Positions 25,409-34,186 of a stretch of DNA of 64,000 bases are shown in pieces. The stretch is from an uncultured Bacilli bacterium (GTDB taxonomy: Bacteria > Bacillota_I > Bacilli_A > RF39 > UBA660): positions 182,861-246,860 of the forward strand of contig CAKPCH010000001.1 of assembly GCA_934141535.1 (NCBI GenBank). The letters are read 5' to 3'. The notes under the pieces were generated by a model. That model searched no databases. It was not told the DNA's origin and saw nothing but the letters and a program-made list of their open reading frames with translations. A program made the translations under genes and the position numbers. Position 1 is the stretch's first letter; each line of letters opens with the position of its first letter.

Positions 25409-26413
25409 TTATTTTTTATAAGATTTTTGATAATTACCTGTTTTTATATCATTTATCCATTCTTGGTTATTTAAATACCAATCTACAGTTTCTTTTATTC
25501 CTTCTTCAAATGTATAAGTTCTATTCCAACCTAATTCTTTTTCTATCTTTGTAGAGTCAATAGCATACCTTCTATCATGTCCTGGTCTATCAGTTACAAA
25601 TTTTATTAAACTTTCTGGTTTACCTAATTGTTTTAATATTGTTTTTACTACTTCTAAATTACTTCTTTCACTTCTACCACCAATATTATAAACTTCACCT
25701 ATCTTACCTTCTCTTACTATCATATCTACGGCTGTATTATGATCGTGTACATGAATCCAATCACGTACATTAGAACCATTACCATAAACAGGTATTTCTT
25801 CATTATTAAGGGCTTTTGATATTACTACTGGTATTAATTTTTCTGGAAATTGATAAGGCCCATAGTTATTTGAACATCTAGAAATAGTTACTGGAAGATT
25901 AAATGTTCTTGCATACGCTAAAACTTGTAAATCTGCTCCTGCTTTTGATGCTGAATATGGACTTGATGTATGAAGTGGTGTTTTTTCAGTAAATAATAAA
26001 TCAGGTCTATCTAATGGTAAATCACCATATACTTCATCTGTGGATATTTGATGATATCTTTTTATACTATATTTTTTTGAAGCATTTAATAATACCATTG
26101 TACCTAATATATTTGTATCTGCAAAAAGATTAGGATTTTTAATTGAATTGTCTACATGTGATTCTGCTGCAAAATTAATAACTATATCAAAATTTTCTTT
26201 TTTAAATAAATTATCGATTAAATTTTCATCTCTTATATCGCCATGTACAAATTTAAAATTTTTTCTATTTTCTAATTCTTTTATATTATTATAATTTCCT
26301 GCATAAGTTAGTGCATCTAAACATATAAACTCATCTTTTTCATAAGTTTTAGTCATATAATGTAAGAAATTACTACCTATGAATCCAGCACCGCCTGTTA
26401 CTAAAAATTTCAT
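25409..26413 (-). CDS. rfbB: dTDP-glucose 4,6-dehydratase
   Basis: The 334-residue SDR enzyme makes dTDP-4-keto-6-deoxyglucose, the second step of dTDP-rhamnose synthesis. The NAD motif GGAGFIGSNF is at 7-16, the catalytic Thr-Asp-Glu in STDEVYGDLPL (about 123) and the Tyr-x3-Lys in YSASKAGADL (about 153). AAGGAG precedes ATG 26413, inside the end of the rfbC-rfbD fusion. It is the last gene of the rfbA-rfbCD-rfbB unit. Confidence 0.95.
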   Translation of the reverse strand: MKFLVTGGAGFIGSNFLHYMTKTYEKDEFICLDALTYAGNYNNIKELENRKNFKFVHGDIRDENLIDNLFKKENFDIVINFAAESHVDNSIKNPNLFADTNILGTMVLLNASKKYSIKRYHQISTDEVYGDLPLDRPDLLFTEKTPLHTSSPYSASKAGADLQVLAYARTFNLPVTISRCSNNYGPYQFPEKLIPVVISKALNNEEIPVYGNGSNVRDWIHVHDHNTAVDMIVREGKIGEVYNIGGRSERSNLEVVKTILKQLGKPESLIKFVTDRPGHDRRYAIDSTKIEKELGWNRTYTFEEGIKETVDWYLNNQEWINDIKTGNYQKSYKK

Positions 26414-26414
26414 T

Positions 26415-27860
26415 TTACTTCTCCTTCTTTAATGTTTTTTGTTTTTCTTCTTGTAATTCTATATTATATCTATCAACAGCATCTTTCCAATCTGGTAATA
26501 AAGAAAATCCAGAATCTATTAAAGATTGTTTACTTAATTTAGAATTTAATGGTCTTACTGCCTTTGTTTTATATTCACTTGTTTTTATATAATTAACTTT
26601 AGTATCTATGTTATTTGATTCAAATATATAACTAGCAAAATCAGCCCAACTACAATATCCACTATTATTAGCATGATATACTCCATAATTACTTGTTTCT
26701 TGCATATCTATTAATAGTTTTGCTAAATCCACTGTATAAGTAGGACTTCCTATTTGATCTGATACAACATTTATTTCTTTTTTTGTTTCTGATAGTTTTA
26801 ACATTGTTTTAATAAAGTTTTTCCCATTTATACCAAAAACCCAAGATGTTCTTACTATGAAATGTTTATCATAACTCTTAACTAAATTTTCTGCTAAAAG
26901 TTTAGTTTTTCCATAAACACTTAATGGATTTGTAGGATCACTTGTTTCATATAATCCTTCTTTTGTTCCATCAAAAACATAATCAGTACTTATATATGTT
27001 AGTTTAGCATCTATACTGCGTGCTGCTTCCATTATATTTTTTGTACCTTCTACATTTATTTTGTAGCACATTTCTTCATTATCCTCAGCACCATCTACAT
27101 TTGTATAGGCTGCGCAATGAAATACATGACTTGGTCTATATTCTTCAAATATTTTATTTACTATTCTTTTATTAGTTATATCCATATCATTTATATCAAG
27201 GGCTAAAATATTATAAATACCTCTACTATTTAATTCTCTTACTAAATCATATCCTAGTTGTCCTAAACATCCTGTTATTAAATAATCATATTTAGTATAC
27301 ATATTTATATCTTCTCTTTTATCTAAAGGAAGACGTACTGTATCTTTTTCTGATAATACTGGATTTTCTATATTAAATTTATCAAGTTGCCAATCTATAC
27401 CTATTTTAGGATCATTCCAAAGTATACCATCTTCATGGCTTGGACTATAATCATTGTCAACTAAATACTGAAATAAAGTATCTTCTTCTAAACTTAAAAA
27501 ACCGTGTGCAAATCCTCTTGGTATAAATAATTGTCTACCATTTTCAGGTGTTAATAAGACACTTATCCACTTAGAATATGTTGGTGAGTCTTTTCTAATA
27601 TCTACTACTACATCTAGAACAGCACCTCTTAAACATTCTATTAATTTTGATTGACATAATGGATCTTTTTGAAAATGTAATCCACGTAAAATACCTTTAC
27701 CACTTAATGAACGTGCTGCTTGAACTACACCTTTCATTTCTATATTTTCTTCTATATAAGTTTTTTCTATAAAAAATGGTGAATAGTAACCTCTATTATC
27801 GCCAAATTTATCTGGTTCTAATATATAACAATCTTTTAGTTCTGTTTCTATTTTTTTCAC
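26415..27860 (-). CDS. Fused dTDP-4-dehydrorhamnose 3,5-epimerase / dTDP-4-dehydrorhamnose reductase
   Basis: One 481-residue frame carries both last steps of dTDP-L-rhamnose synthesis. Residues about 1-180 are RmlC (cupin epimerase: RGLHFQKDPLCQSKLI, with the catalytic His, and IPRGFAHGFLSLEEDTLFQY). Residues about 190-470 are RmlD (SDR reductase: YLITGCLGQLGYDL, YISTDYVFDGTKEGLYE, YGKTKLLAE). The start is GTG 27860, with GGAGGT nine bases upstream. The rfbA stop overlaps it by four bases. There is no sign of an internal stop or frameshift, so the fusion is real in this assembly. Confidence 0.93.
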   Translation of the reverse strand: MKKIETELKDCYILEPDKFGDNRGYYSPFFIEKTYIEENIEMKGVVQAARSLSGKGILRGLHFQKDPLCQSKLIECLRGAVLDVVVDIRKDSPTYSKWISVLLTPENGRQLFIPRGFAHGFLSLEEDTLFQYLVDNDYSPSHEDGILWNDPKIGIDWQLDKFNIENPVLSEKDTVRLPLDKREDINMYTKYDYLITGCLGQLGYDLVRELNSRGIYNILALDINDMDITNKRIVNKIFEEYRPSHVFHCAAYTNVDGAEDNEEMCYKINVEGTKNIMEAARSIDAKLTYISTDYVFDGTKEGLYETSDPTNPLSVYGKTKLLAENLVKSYDKHFIVRTSWVFGINGKNFIKTMLKLSETKKEINVVSDQIGSPTYTVDLAKLLIDMQETSNYGVYHANNSGYCSWADFASYIFESNNIDTKVNYIKTSEYKTKAVRPLNSKLSKQSLIDSGFSLLPDWKDAVDRYNIELQEEKQKTLKKEK

Positions 27861-28738
27861 TTATTTAATACCTCCATTAAATATGCTCCATAACTATTTT
27901 TTGATAAAACTTTAGCTCTTTTTTCTAAATCTTCTTTACTTAACCAATTTTTATCATATGCGATTTGTTCTAGACAAGCAATTATTTTTCCTCTATTTAT
28001 TTGATTTGTTCTTATATTAAGTGCTGCATCAAATTGACTTTCAAATGTTCCTGTATCAAACCAATTGAATCCGCCGCCTAAAAGTTCACCACGTAATTTT
28101 TTTTCTTTTAAATATAAGTCATTTAATGTTGTTATTTCTAATTCTCCTCTATTAGATGGTTTAACTAATTTTGCTTTTTGAGCTACATTTTTAGGATAAA
28201 AATATAATCCTGTAATTGCAAAATCAGATTTTGGTTTAATTGGTTTTTCTTCTACGCTTAAAATTTCTATTTTATTATTACTTTTTTGAAATTCCATTAT
28301 TCCAAATCTATTTGGATCTTTTACTTCTATTCCAAATATAGTAGCAAATCCTTCCTTTGCAGATTCTGCTGCACTCTTTAATAGATCAACAAATCCATTT
28401 CCATAAAATATATTATCGCCAAGTATCATTGCACACTCATCATCACCAATAAAATCTTCACCTATTATAAATGCTTCTGCTAATCCATTTGGTTTAGCTT
28501 GAGTAGCATACTTTATATTTATACCAAATTTACTACCATCTTCAAGAAGTCTTTTAAAACTATTTTGATCTTCTTCTGTAGTTATAATTAGTATATCTTT
28601 AATACCAGCTAACATTAAAACAGATATTGGATAAAAAATCATAGGTTTATCATATATTGGCATTAGTTGTTTACTTATACCTTCTGTTATTGGATATAAC
28701 CTTGTTCCTGATCCACCTGCTAATACAATTCCCTTCAT
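27857..28738 (-). CDS. rfbA: Glucose-1-phosphate thymidylyltransferase
   Basis: The 293-residue enzyme makes dTDP-glucose from dTTP and glucose-1-phosphate, the first step of dTDP-rhamnose synthesis. It has the nucleotidyltransferase signature GIVLAGGSGTRLYPITEGISKQL (residues 3 on) split over the N terminus, and the acceptor-site motifs CAMILGDNIFYG and VEEKPIKPKS. I start at ATG 28738 (MKGIVLAGG), with GGAGG upstream, not at ATG 28750. It is preceded by an extended -10 promoter and a terminator, so the rfb genes form a separate unit. Confidence 0.95.
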   Translation of the reverse strand: MKGIVLAGGSGTRLYPITEGISKQLMPIYDKPMIFYPISVLMLAGIKDILIITTEEDQNSFKRLLEDGSKFGINIKYATQAKPNGLAEAFIIGEDFIGDDECAMILGDNIFYGNGFVDLLKSAAESAKEGFATIFGIEVKDPNRFGIMEFQKSNNKIEILSVEEKPIKPKSDFAITGLYFYPKNVAQKAKLVKPSNRGELEITTLNDLYLKEKKLRGELLGGGFNWFDTGTFESQFDAALNIRTNQINRGKIIACLEQIAYDKNWLSKEDLEKRAKVLSKNSYGAYLMEVLNK

Positions 28739-28754
28739 AAAAACCTCCATATGT

Positions 28755-28763
28755 ATTATATCA
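28755..28763 (-). promoter_or_regulatory. Extended -10 promoter of the rfb genes
   Basis: TGATATAAT on the minus strand (28755-28763), 16 bases before the rfbA ATG. No -35 box is clear. It follows the terminator of the LCP gene directly. Confidence 0.55.
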
Positions 28764-28771
28764 TAATAAAG

Positions 28772-28803
28772 AAAAAAAGGAATAAATTTTACTATTTTAT
28801 TCC
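28772..28803 (-). terminator. Terminator after the LCP gene
   Basis: Eight-base arms (28796-28803 and 28779-28786), a nine-base loop and seven T on the minus strand. It separates the LCP unit from the rfb genes. Confidence 0.8.
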
Positions 28804-30267
28804 TATTTCTTCAAATGATTCTTGATCTTTCATAGAATTTATATAATTAGATGCTGTTTTTACAGTCGTATAATCTGGCTCCATTACATATAATAATTGT
28901 TTACCAAAACTATATGTATAATTTGATGAGTCAGAACCATTTAAATTATAGCTTTTAAATGTCCAACTAGGCATTTTATCTATTTGCATCTTTATTAAAC
29001 TTGTTAAATCTTTTGTTGATATATTTGTTTCAAATGAATTTGATAAGTAATCTAGTATACTTGTATATTTTGTTAAAAGTGTTGTTGAATTTGTCATTTT
29101 TTCAATAATAGCCATTAATACATCTTGTTGATTTTGAACTCTATGTCTATCACCTTCTAGGTAAGCATGACGCTCACGAGCAAATGCTAAAGCTGTCTTA
29201 CCATCCATATGCATAGTACCTTTTTTTATAGTAACACTACCATCTGTCCAAGGAATAAATGAAGCATCTGAATAAACATCAATACCACCTATTTTATCTA
29301 CAACACCTATTAAAGTAGAAAAATTAACTTTTATATAATAATCTATATCTATATCAAGTAAATCTTCTAGTGTTAATATTGACATATTTACCCCATACAT
29401 TCCAGCATGAGTTAATTTATCTTTATATCCTGTAGTACCACTTAATTGTACATAGTAATCTCTTGGTATTGAAACTAATAATATTTCATGTGTTTTTGGA
29501 TTTACTGTAGCAAGCATATTAACATCACTTCTGCCACGAGCAAGTAAATCTCCATATGAATCATTACCACTTATATAAATAGTAAATACATCTTTAGCAA
29601 TCTTTAAATCAGAAGCTTCTACTTTATCAGTATTTTCAACTTCAATTCTTAATGTAGCTATAATTTTTGTAGAACTACTAAATGATTCAATTTCATCTTC
29701 TATAGTAATTTTATGTGTAGCACTCATCATAATAGCATCCACTTTTTTATTAAGTATACTCTTTGCCATTTGTTCTATTGAATCATTTTCTATTAACTTA
29801 GCTGAAGTTTTATTAATTAATTCTTCTTTTGCTTTTTCATAAATCTCTATACCTTCATCAAATACTCCAATATATTTACCTTTTAAATCTTCTATTTTCT
29901 TTATTTTAGAATCTTTATTAACTATTATATAATATTCTTCAGTCATTTTATCTTTAGAACCTACTTTACCCATAAAGTCATATGTTCTATTAATATAAAA
30001 ACTTCCAATACCAAATATTATAGATAATATAAAACTTAATATTATAGAAAATATTTTTATTCCTTTTTTAAATTTCTTTACAAATAGGAATAAGAATAAA
30101 ATAAATCCTATTAAACCCATTACTATTAAATAAACTATTAAATACTTAGCTGGTAATATATCTAGATATAATACCATCGCATTAAACAAACCAAAACTAA
30201 TTAAAAATATAAATCCAAATATAACAGATATTTTATTTATAATTTCTTTAACTTTTTTACGCTTCAC
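28792..30267 (-). CDS. LytR-CpsA-Psr (LCP) glycopolymer ligase with substrate-binding-like insert
   Basis: LCP enzymes attach teichoic acids or capsule from the undecaprenyl carrier to peptidoglycan. The 491-residue protein has about three N-terminal membrane spans (to about 95). A region at about 105-190 (KDSKIKKIEDLKGKYIGVFDEG, KVDAIMMSATH) resembles a periplasmic substrate-binding fold. The LCP domain covers about 235-400, with the conserved Arg in LLVSIPRDYYVQL and ALAFARERHAYLEGDRHRVQNQQ. The start is GTG 30267 behind GAGGTAAG; an upstream membrane-protein gene overlaps by 11 bases. It is a likely ligase for one or both glycans in the window. Confidence 0.92.
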   Translation of the reverse strand: MKRKKVKEIINKISVIFGFIFLISFGLFNAMVLYLDILPAKYLIVYLIVMGLIGFILFLFLFVKKFKKGIKIFSIILSFILSIIFGIGSFYINRTYDFMGKVGSKDKMTEEYYIIVNKDSKIKKIEDLKGKYIGVFDEGIEIYEKAKEELINKTSAKLIENDSIEQMAKSILNKKVDAIMMSATHKITIEDEIESFSSSTKIIATLRIEVENTDKVEASDLKIAKDVFTIYISGNDSYGDLLARGRSDVNMLATVNPKTHEILLVSIPRDYYVQLSGTTGYKDKLTHAGMYGVNMSILTLEDLLDIDIDYYIKVNFSTLIGVVDKIGGIDVYSDASFIPWTDGSVTIKKGTMHMDGKTALAFARERHAYLEGDRHRVQNQQDVLMAIIEKMTNSTTLLTKYTSILDYLSNSFETNISTKDLTSLIKMQIDKMPSWTFKSYNLNGSDSSNYTYSFGKQLLYVMEPDYTTVKTASNYINSMKDQESFEEIGIK

Positions 30268-31141
30268 AAACCTTACCTCTTCTCTTTTTAATAATATACA
30301 CTATTATATTAATAATTATTAGCACAACAGCTACTACTAGATAACTTACACAATATTTATCTAAATCATATACTAGATTATTAAATATATATTGATAATT
30401 TAATTTATTAAATACATAACTTAATATGAATTTAAATAAATATAATATTAAACTTGAACTAATAAATGAAATACCTATCCATTTTAATGATTTATAAATA
30501 CTTAATCTTATAAACATTAACATAGCTATAAATGATATAATAACAAATATAATTAAATAATTAACTATATCACTATAAATTATATCAAATGCATTTAATA
30601 GTTTATTAATAGTTTTTTTATACTGCATAAATATATTTGAGTTTTGTAATTTATTTGATAATTTATCTATTAAATTATTTATATTATCTTCTAATATAGG
30701 TATTTTCTCATCTATTTTATTTTTTATAATATTATACTTATCAGTATTTTTTAACTCATCTATATTAGAATATAAAATTTCATTTAACTTATTACTATCT
30801 AATCTATATTCTATATTTTCTTTATTTAAGATATCATAAATAACATTAGATATAACTTCATTTTCATACTTTATTACTTCTTCACTACTAAATAATTTAT
30901 CTATAGAATCATTTGATATTCCTATATCTAATAATTCATTTTTTATATTATTTATCTCATCACTATTCTTTATTATATCTGAAATATTTATATTATTTAT
31001 TTTATCTTGTAACTTGTCTTTATTTATATAATTTTTACTAATATTTAAGAGTGTTAAAAATGTTAAACTTATACTTATATAAATAATAAGTATAAAAGTT
31101 AATATTCCAAGTATTATATTTTGAATTTTTTTATTTCTCAT
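30257..31141 (-). CDS. Membrane protein paired with the LCP gene, unknown function
   Basis: The 294-residue protein has one N-terminal span (about 10-32), a long extracytoplasmic helical region (about 33-180, rich in Asn, Asp, Ile) and three or four spans in the C-terminal third, ending in IIKKRRGKVCEA. Its 3' end overlaps the LCP start by 11 bases, so the two are translationally coupled and may act together. I do not recognise a named family. It has its own good promoter upstream. Confidence 0.75.
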   Translation of the reverse strand: MRNKKIQNIILGILTFILIIYISISLTFLTLLNISKNYINKDKLQDKINNINISDIIKNSDEINNIKNELLDIGISNDSIDKLFSSEEVIKYENEVISNVIYDILNKENIEYRLDSNKLNEILYSNIDELKNTDKYNIIKNKIDEKIPILEDNINNLIDKLSNKLQNSNIFMQYKKTINKLLNAFDIIYSDIVNYLIIFVIISFIAMLMFIRLSIYKSLKWIGISFISSSLILYLFKFILSYVFNKLNYQYIFNNLVYDLDKYCVSYLVVAVVLIIINIIVYIIKKRRGKVCEA

Positions 31142-31153
31142 TTTTTCACTTCC

Positions 31154-31191
31154 AAAAAAAATATGTCATACTCACTTTATAAGTATAACAT
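31154..31191 (-). terminator. Possible terminator after glf, overlapping the next promoter
   Basis: On the minus strand ATGTTATACT pairs with AGTATGACAT (one G-U) over a nine-base loop and is followed by eight T. This would end the first glycan operon after glf, but the left arm overlaps the -10 box of the next unit. Confidence 0.6.
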
Positions 31192-31210
31192 ATTTATATA
31201 TTTTTATCAA
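31182..31210 (-). promoter_or_regulatory. Promoter of the membrane-protein/LCP unit
   Basis: TTGATA at 31205-31210 and TATACT at 31182-31187 are 17 bases apart on the minus strand. The -10 box also lies in the left arm of a hairpin that may end glf transcription. Confidence 0.7.
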
Positions 31211-31213
31211 TTG

Positions 31214-32317
31214 TTATAGATTGTTGTTTACACATTCAAGTGCTGCTTCTATTGTTTTATCCATATCATAATATTTATAATTACCAAGTCTTCCACCAAA
31301 TATCAGGTTTGTTTCATTGGTAGCTAATTCTTTATACTTATTAAATAATGTATTATTTTTTTCATCGTTAACTGGATAATAAGCTTCATCACCTATTTTC
31401 CAATCACTAGGATATTCAAAAGTTATAACAGTACCCTTACAAGTATTAAATTCAAAATGTTTGTGTTCTATTATTCTAGTATAAGGTATTTCTCTTTCTG
31501 TATAATTAACAACTGCATTACCTTGATAATTATCAACATCTTCTAATATTTTATTTTCAAATCTAAGTGATCTATAATCTAAATTACCTAATGAATAGTT
31601 AAAGTATTCATCTATCATTCCTGTATATAATATTTTATCAGCTAAAGCATTATACTTATCTTTATTTTTTAAATAATCAATGTTTAATTCTACATCACAA
31701 TTTTCTAACATAGATTCTATTATTTTATTATATCCACCTATTGGTATCCCTTGATATCTATCATTAAAATAATTATTATTGAATGTAAATCTTACTGGTA
31801 ATCTTTTAATTATAAATGAAGGTAATTCTTTGCACTCTCTACCCCATTGCTTTTCAGTATAGCCTTTAACTAACTTTTCATATATATCTTTTCCTACTAG
31901 AGAAATTGCTTGTTCTTCTAAATTAGTAGGTTCACTTTTTAATTCCTTTTTTTGCTCTTCTATTTTATTATAAGCATCTTGTGGAGTAATAACATCATCC
32001 CATAATTTAGTAAATGTATTCATGTTAAATGGCAAATTATATAGTTTACCTTTATAGTTAGCTATAGGACTATTTACATAATTATTAAAATCTACAAATT
32101 GATTTACATAATTCCATATTTCTTTATTTGAAGTATGAAAAATATGTGCGCCATACTTATGTACATTAATACCATTTATATCTTCACAGTATATATTACC
32201 ACCTATATGACTTCTTCTATCTACCACTAATACTTTTTTACCCCTTTTACTCATTTCATAAGCAAATGTAGAACCAAATAATCCTGCTCCTACAACTAAA
32301 TAATCATATTTTTTCAT
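31214..32317 (-). CDS. glf: UDP-galactopyranose mutase
   Basis: The 367-residue flavoenzyme converts UDP-galactopyranose to UDP-galactofuranose. The FAD-binding start is GAGLFGSTFAYEMSKRGKKV (from residue 8), followed by VDRRSHIGGN. Substrate-region motifs include KYGAHIFHT, KQWGRECKELP and FGGRLGNYKYYDMD near the C terminus, all typical for Glf. It is the last gene of the first glycan operon and implies galactofuranose in that glycan. Confidence 0.96.
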   Translation of the reverse strand: MKKYDYLVVGAGLFGSTFAYEMSKRGKKVLVVDRRSHIGGNIYCEDINGINVHKYGAHIFHTSNKEIWNYVNQFVDFNNYVNSPIANYKGKLYNLPFNMNTFTKLWDDVITPQDAYNKIEEQKKELKSEPTNLEEQAISLVGKDIYEKLVKGYTEKQWGRECKELPSFIIKRLPVRFTFNNNYFNDRYQGIPIGGYNKIIESMLENCDVELNIDYLKNKDKYNALADKILYTGMIDEYFNYSLGNLDYRSLRFENKILEDVDNYQGNAVVNYTEREIPYTRIIEHKHFEFNTCKGTVITFEYPSDWKIGDEAYYPVNDEKNNTLFNKYKELATNETNLIFGGRLGNYKYYDMDKTIEAALECVNNNL

Positions 32318-32364
32318 GTTACCTCCTAATAATCTTTATAATACTTTGACTTATAAAGAAATAA

Positions 32365-33774
32365 CTATTTTTTTATTTTGTTCAAAATAATATTATAATA
32401 ATTTTTTATATCTTTACGATTATATATAATTATAAAAAGTAAAATTAAAACTAAGTTAACTATATTTAAATATACATTATTAATTAAATACATTGTTGTA
32501 GAAATACCAAGAACAGCAAATATAACTATTATTGTTATATATGGTATTTTTATTTTTACATATTTTCTAATATCTATATATCTATATATAAATATAACAA
32601 GGTATGATATTATTGTTGAAATAATAGCTGCATATATTCCAATGTATTTAACTAAAAGTAAATGAACTACTATATTAATTATCCCAGAATATATTGTTGT
32701 GAGCGCTATTTCTTTTGTTTTCTTTAAAGCTATATATAAACCACCTAATAATCCTGATAATACATTTAATAGGTTTGCAAAAAGTATTATAGGAATATAG
32801 TTATATGAACTATAATATTCACTTCCAATTATTATGTCATAAACAAATGGTAAACATATTACTATCATTAAAGAAAAACTTGAAAAAACCATAAATATTT
32901 TTTTTATTAAGTTTGAAAAAAATTCTTCTTTATTTTCATCATTAATATGAAGTGAAGCTATTTCTTGCCATGACATATTGAAAATGTCAAAAACACTATT
33001 TAAAATATTTGAAAATTTACAAGATATTGAATATATTGCATTAAAAGTTGCTCCTAAAAAAAGTGTTATAATTGTTCTATCTGATGTATTAATTAACCAC
33101 CATGATAAAGCGTTTGGTATCATTGGTAGGGAAAATGCTAATATTTCTTTTATTTTGTTTTTATTAATATATTTCTTTTTAAAAGATTTATTTAAATTAA
33201 ATGATATTAATATATATATTAATCCAACTAAGTTTGAAATAATTAATGAAATCAATATTGAACTTGCATTCATTTTTAAAATACAAATTAATAATATATT
33301 ACTTATTAAGTTTGCTATAGCTACTATTATAGAACAAAAAGAATACTTAGCATTCATTCCCATTCCTCTAAATAATTGTAAAAATACGCCATATACAAAT
33401 GATATGATTGTTGCAAATATAATTAATAAACTATATTTAAAATCTAGCAAAAAGAATAAGATTGCTCCAAGTACAATAGAAAATATAAATAAATATATTA
33501 GAATATAAATTATATTTGTTATATATATTGATTTCTTCTCTTCATCTTTTCTACAATCTACAAGTAATCTAAAAGTAGCACTATCAAGTCTTAAACTAAG
33601 AACGGGTGTTAATAATAAAACATATGTTATAGCAAGATCTACATATCCATAATCTGAAGTAATTAGATATCTTGTATATATTGGTAGTAATAAAAATGAA
33701 ACTAATTGTGATGAAAATTTTCCTAATAATAGAATAAATGTGTTTTTTGCATAACTTTCATTATTTTTTTTCAT
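32365..33774 (-). CDS. Wzx-type polysaccharide flippase
   Basis: The 469-residue protein has about 12-14 membrane spans and the layout of MOP-superfamily flippases (NTFILLLGKFSSQLVSFLLLPIYTRYL start, then repeated span pairs with few charges). It would flip the undecaprenyl-linked repeat unit to the outer face. The start overlaps tagD by 14 bases. It is the only flippase in the window, so it may serve both glycan loci. Confidence 0.9.
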   Translation of the reverse strand: MKKNNESYAKNTFILLLGKFSSQLVSFLLLPIYTRYLITSDYGYVDLAITYVLLLTPVLSLRLDSATFRLLVDCRKDEEKKSIYITNIIYILIYLFIFSIVLGAILFFLLDFKYSLLIIFATIISFVYGVFLQLFRGMGMNAKYSFCSIIVAIANLISNILLICILKMNASSILISLIISNLVGLIYILISFNLNKSFKKKYINKNKIKEILAFSLPMIPNALSWWLINTSDRTIITLFLGATFNAIYSISCKFSNILNSVFDIFNMSWQEIASLHINDENKEEFFSNLIKKIFMVFSSFSLMIVICLPFVYDIIIGSEYYSSYNYIPIILFANLLNVLSGLLGGLYIALKKTKEIALTTIYSGIINIVVHLLLVKYIGIYAAIISTIISYLVIFIYRYIDIRKYVKIKIPYITIIVIFAVLGISTTMYLINNVYLNIVNLVLILLFIIIYNRKDIKNYYNIILNKIKK

Positions 33775-34186
33775 TTAATAATTTCTCTCTTAATATTGTA
33801 GATGATGTACCTTGTGTGTATGGAAAATATACTACTTCACTGCCATATTTTTTTAATTCCTCTTCACACTTTGTAAACAATTCTGACCCTTTCCAATCAT
33901 CTCCAACAAACATAGCATCATAATGATATTTCTTATAGGCTGCTATTTTGTCTTTATTTTCTTGTGGCACTACTTTATCAACATACTTAATTGCTTCAAC
34001 TATTTGCTTTCTTTCTTCATATGGAATTATAGGTCTTTTATTTTTTGACTTTTCAACCAACTCATCCGTTGAAACAGCTACAATTAAATATTCGCATTGT
34101 TCTTTTGCTCTTTTTAATATATTTAAATGTCCAATATGAAACATATCATATACTCCTGCTGTATATCCTATCTTATATTTTTTCAT
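33761..34186 (-). CDS. tagD: Glycerol-3-phosphate cytidylyltransferase (TagD-like)
   Basis: The 141-residue enzyme makes CDP-glycerol from CTP and glycerol-3-phosphate. It has the nucleotidyltransferase HIGH motif in YDMFHIGHLNILKRAKEQC (from about 14) and the second motif in TQGTSSTILREKLL near the C terminus. YEERKQIVEAIKYVDKV is also typical of TagD/GCT. It overlaps tagB-like and wzx genes on both sides. It supplies CDP-glycerol to the adjacent transferase. Confidence 0.92.
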   Translation of the reverse strand: MKKYKIGYTAGVYDMFHIGHLNILKRAKEQCEYLIVAVSTDELVEKSKNKRPIIPYEERKQIVEAIKYVDKVVPQENKDKIAAYKKYHYDAMFVGDDWKGSELFTKCEEELKKYGSEVVYFPYTQGTSSTILREKLLNEKK

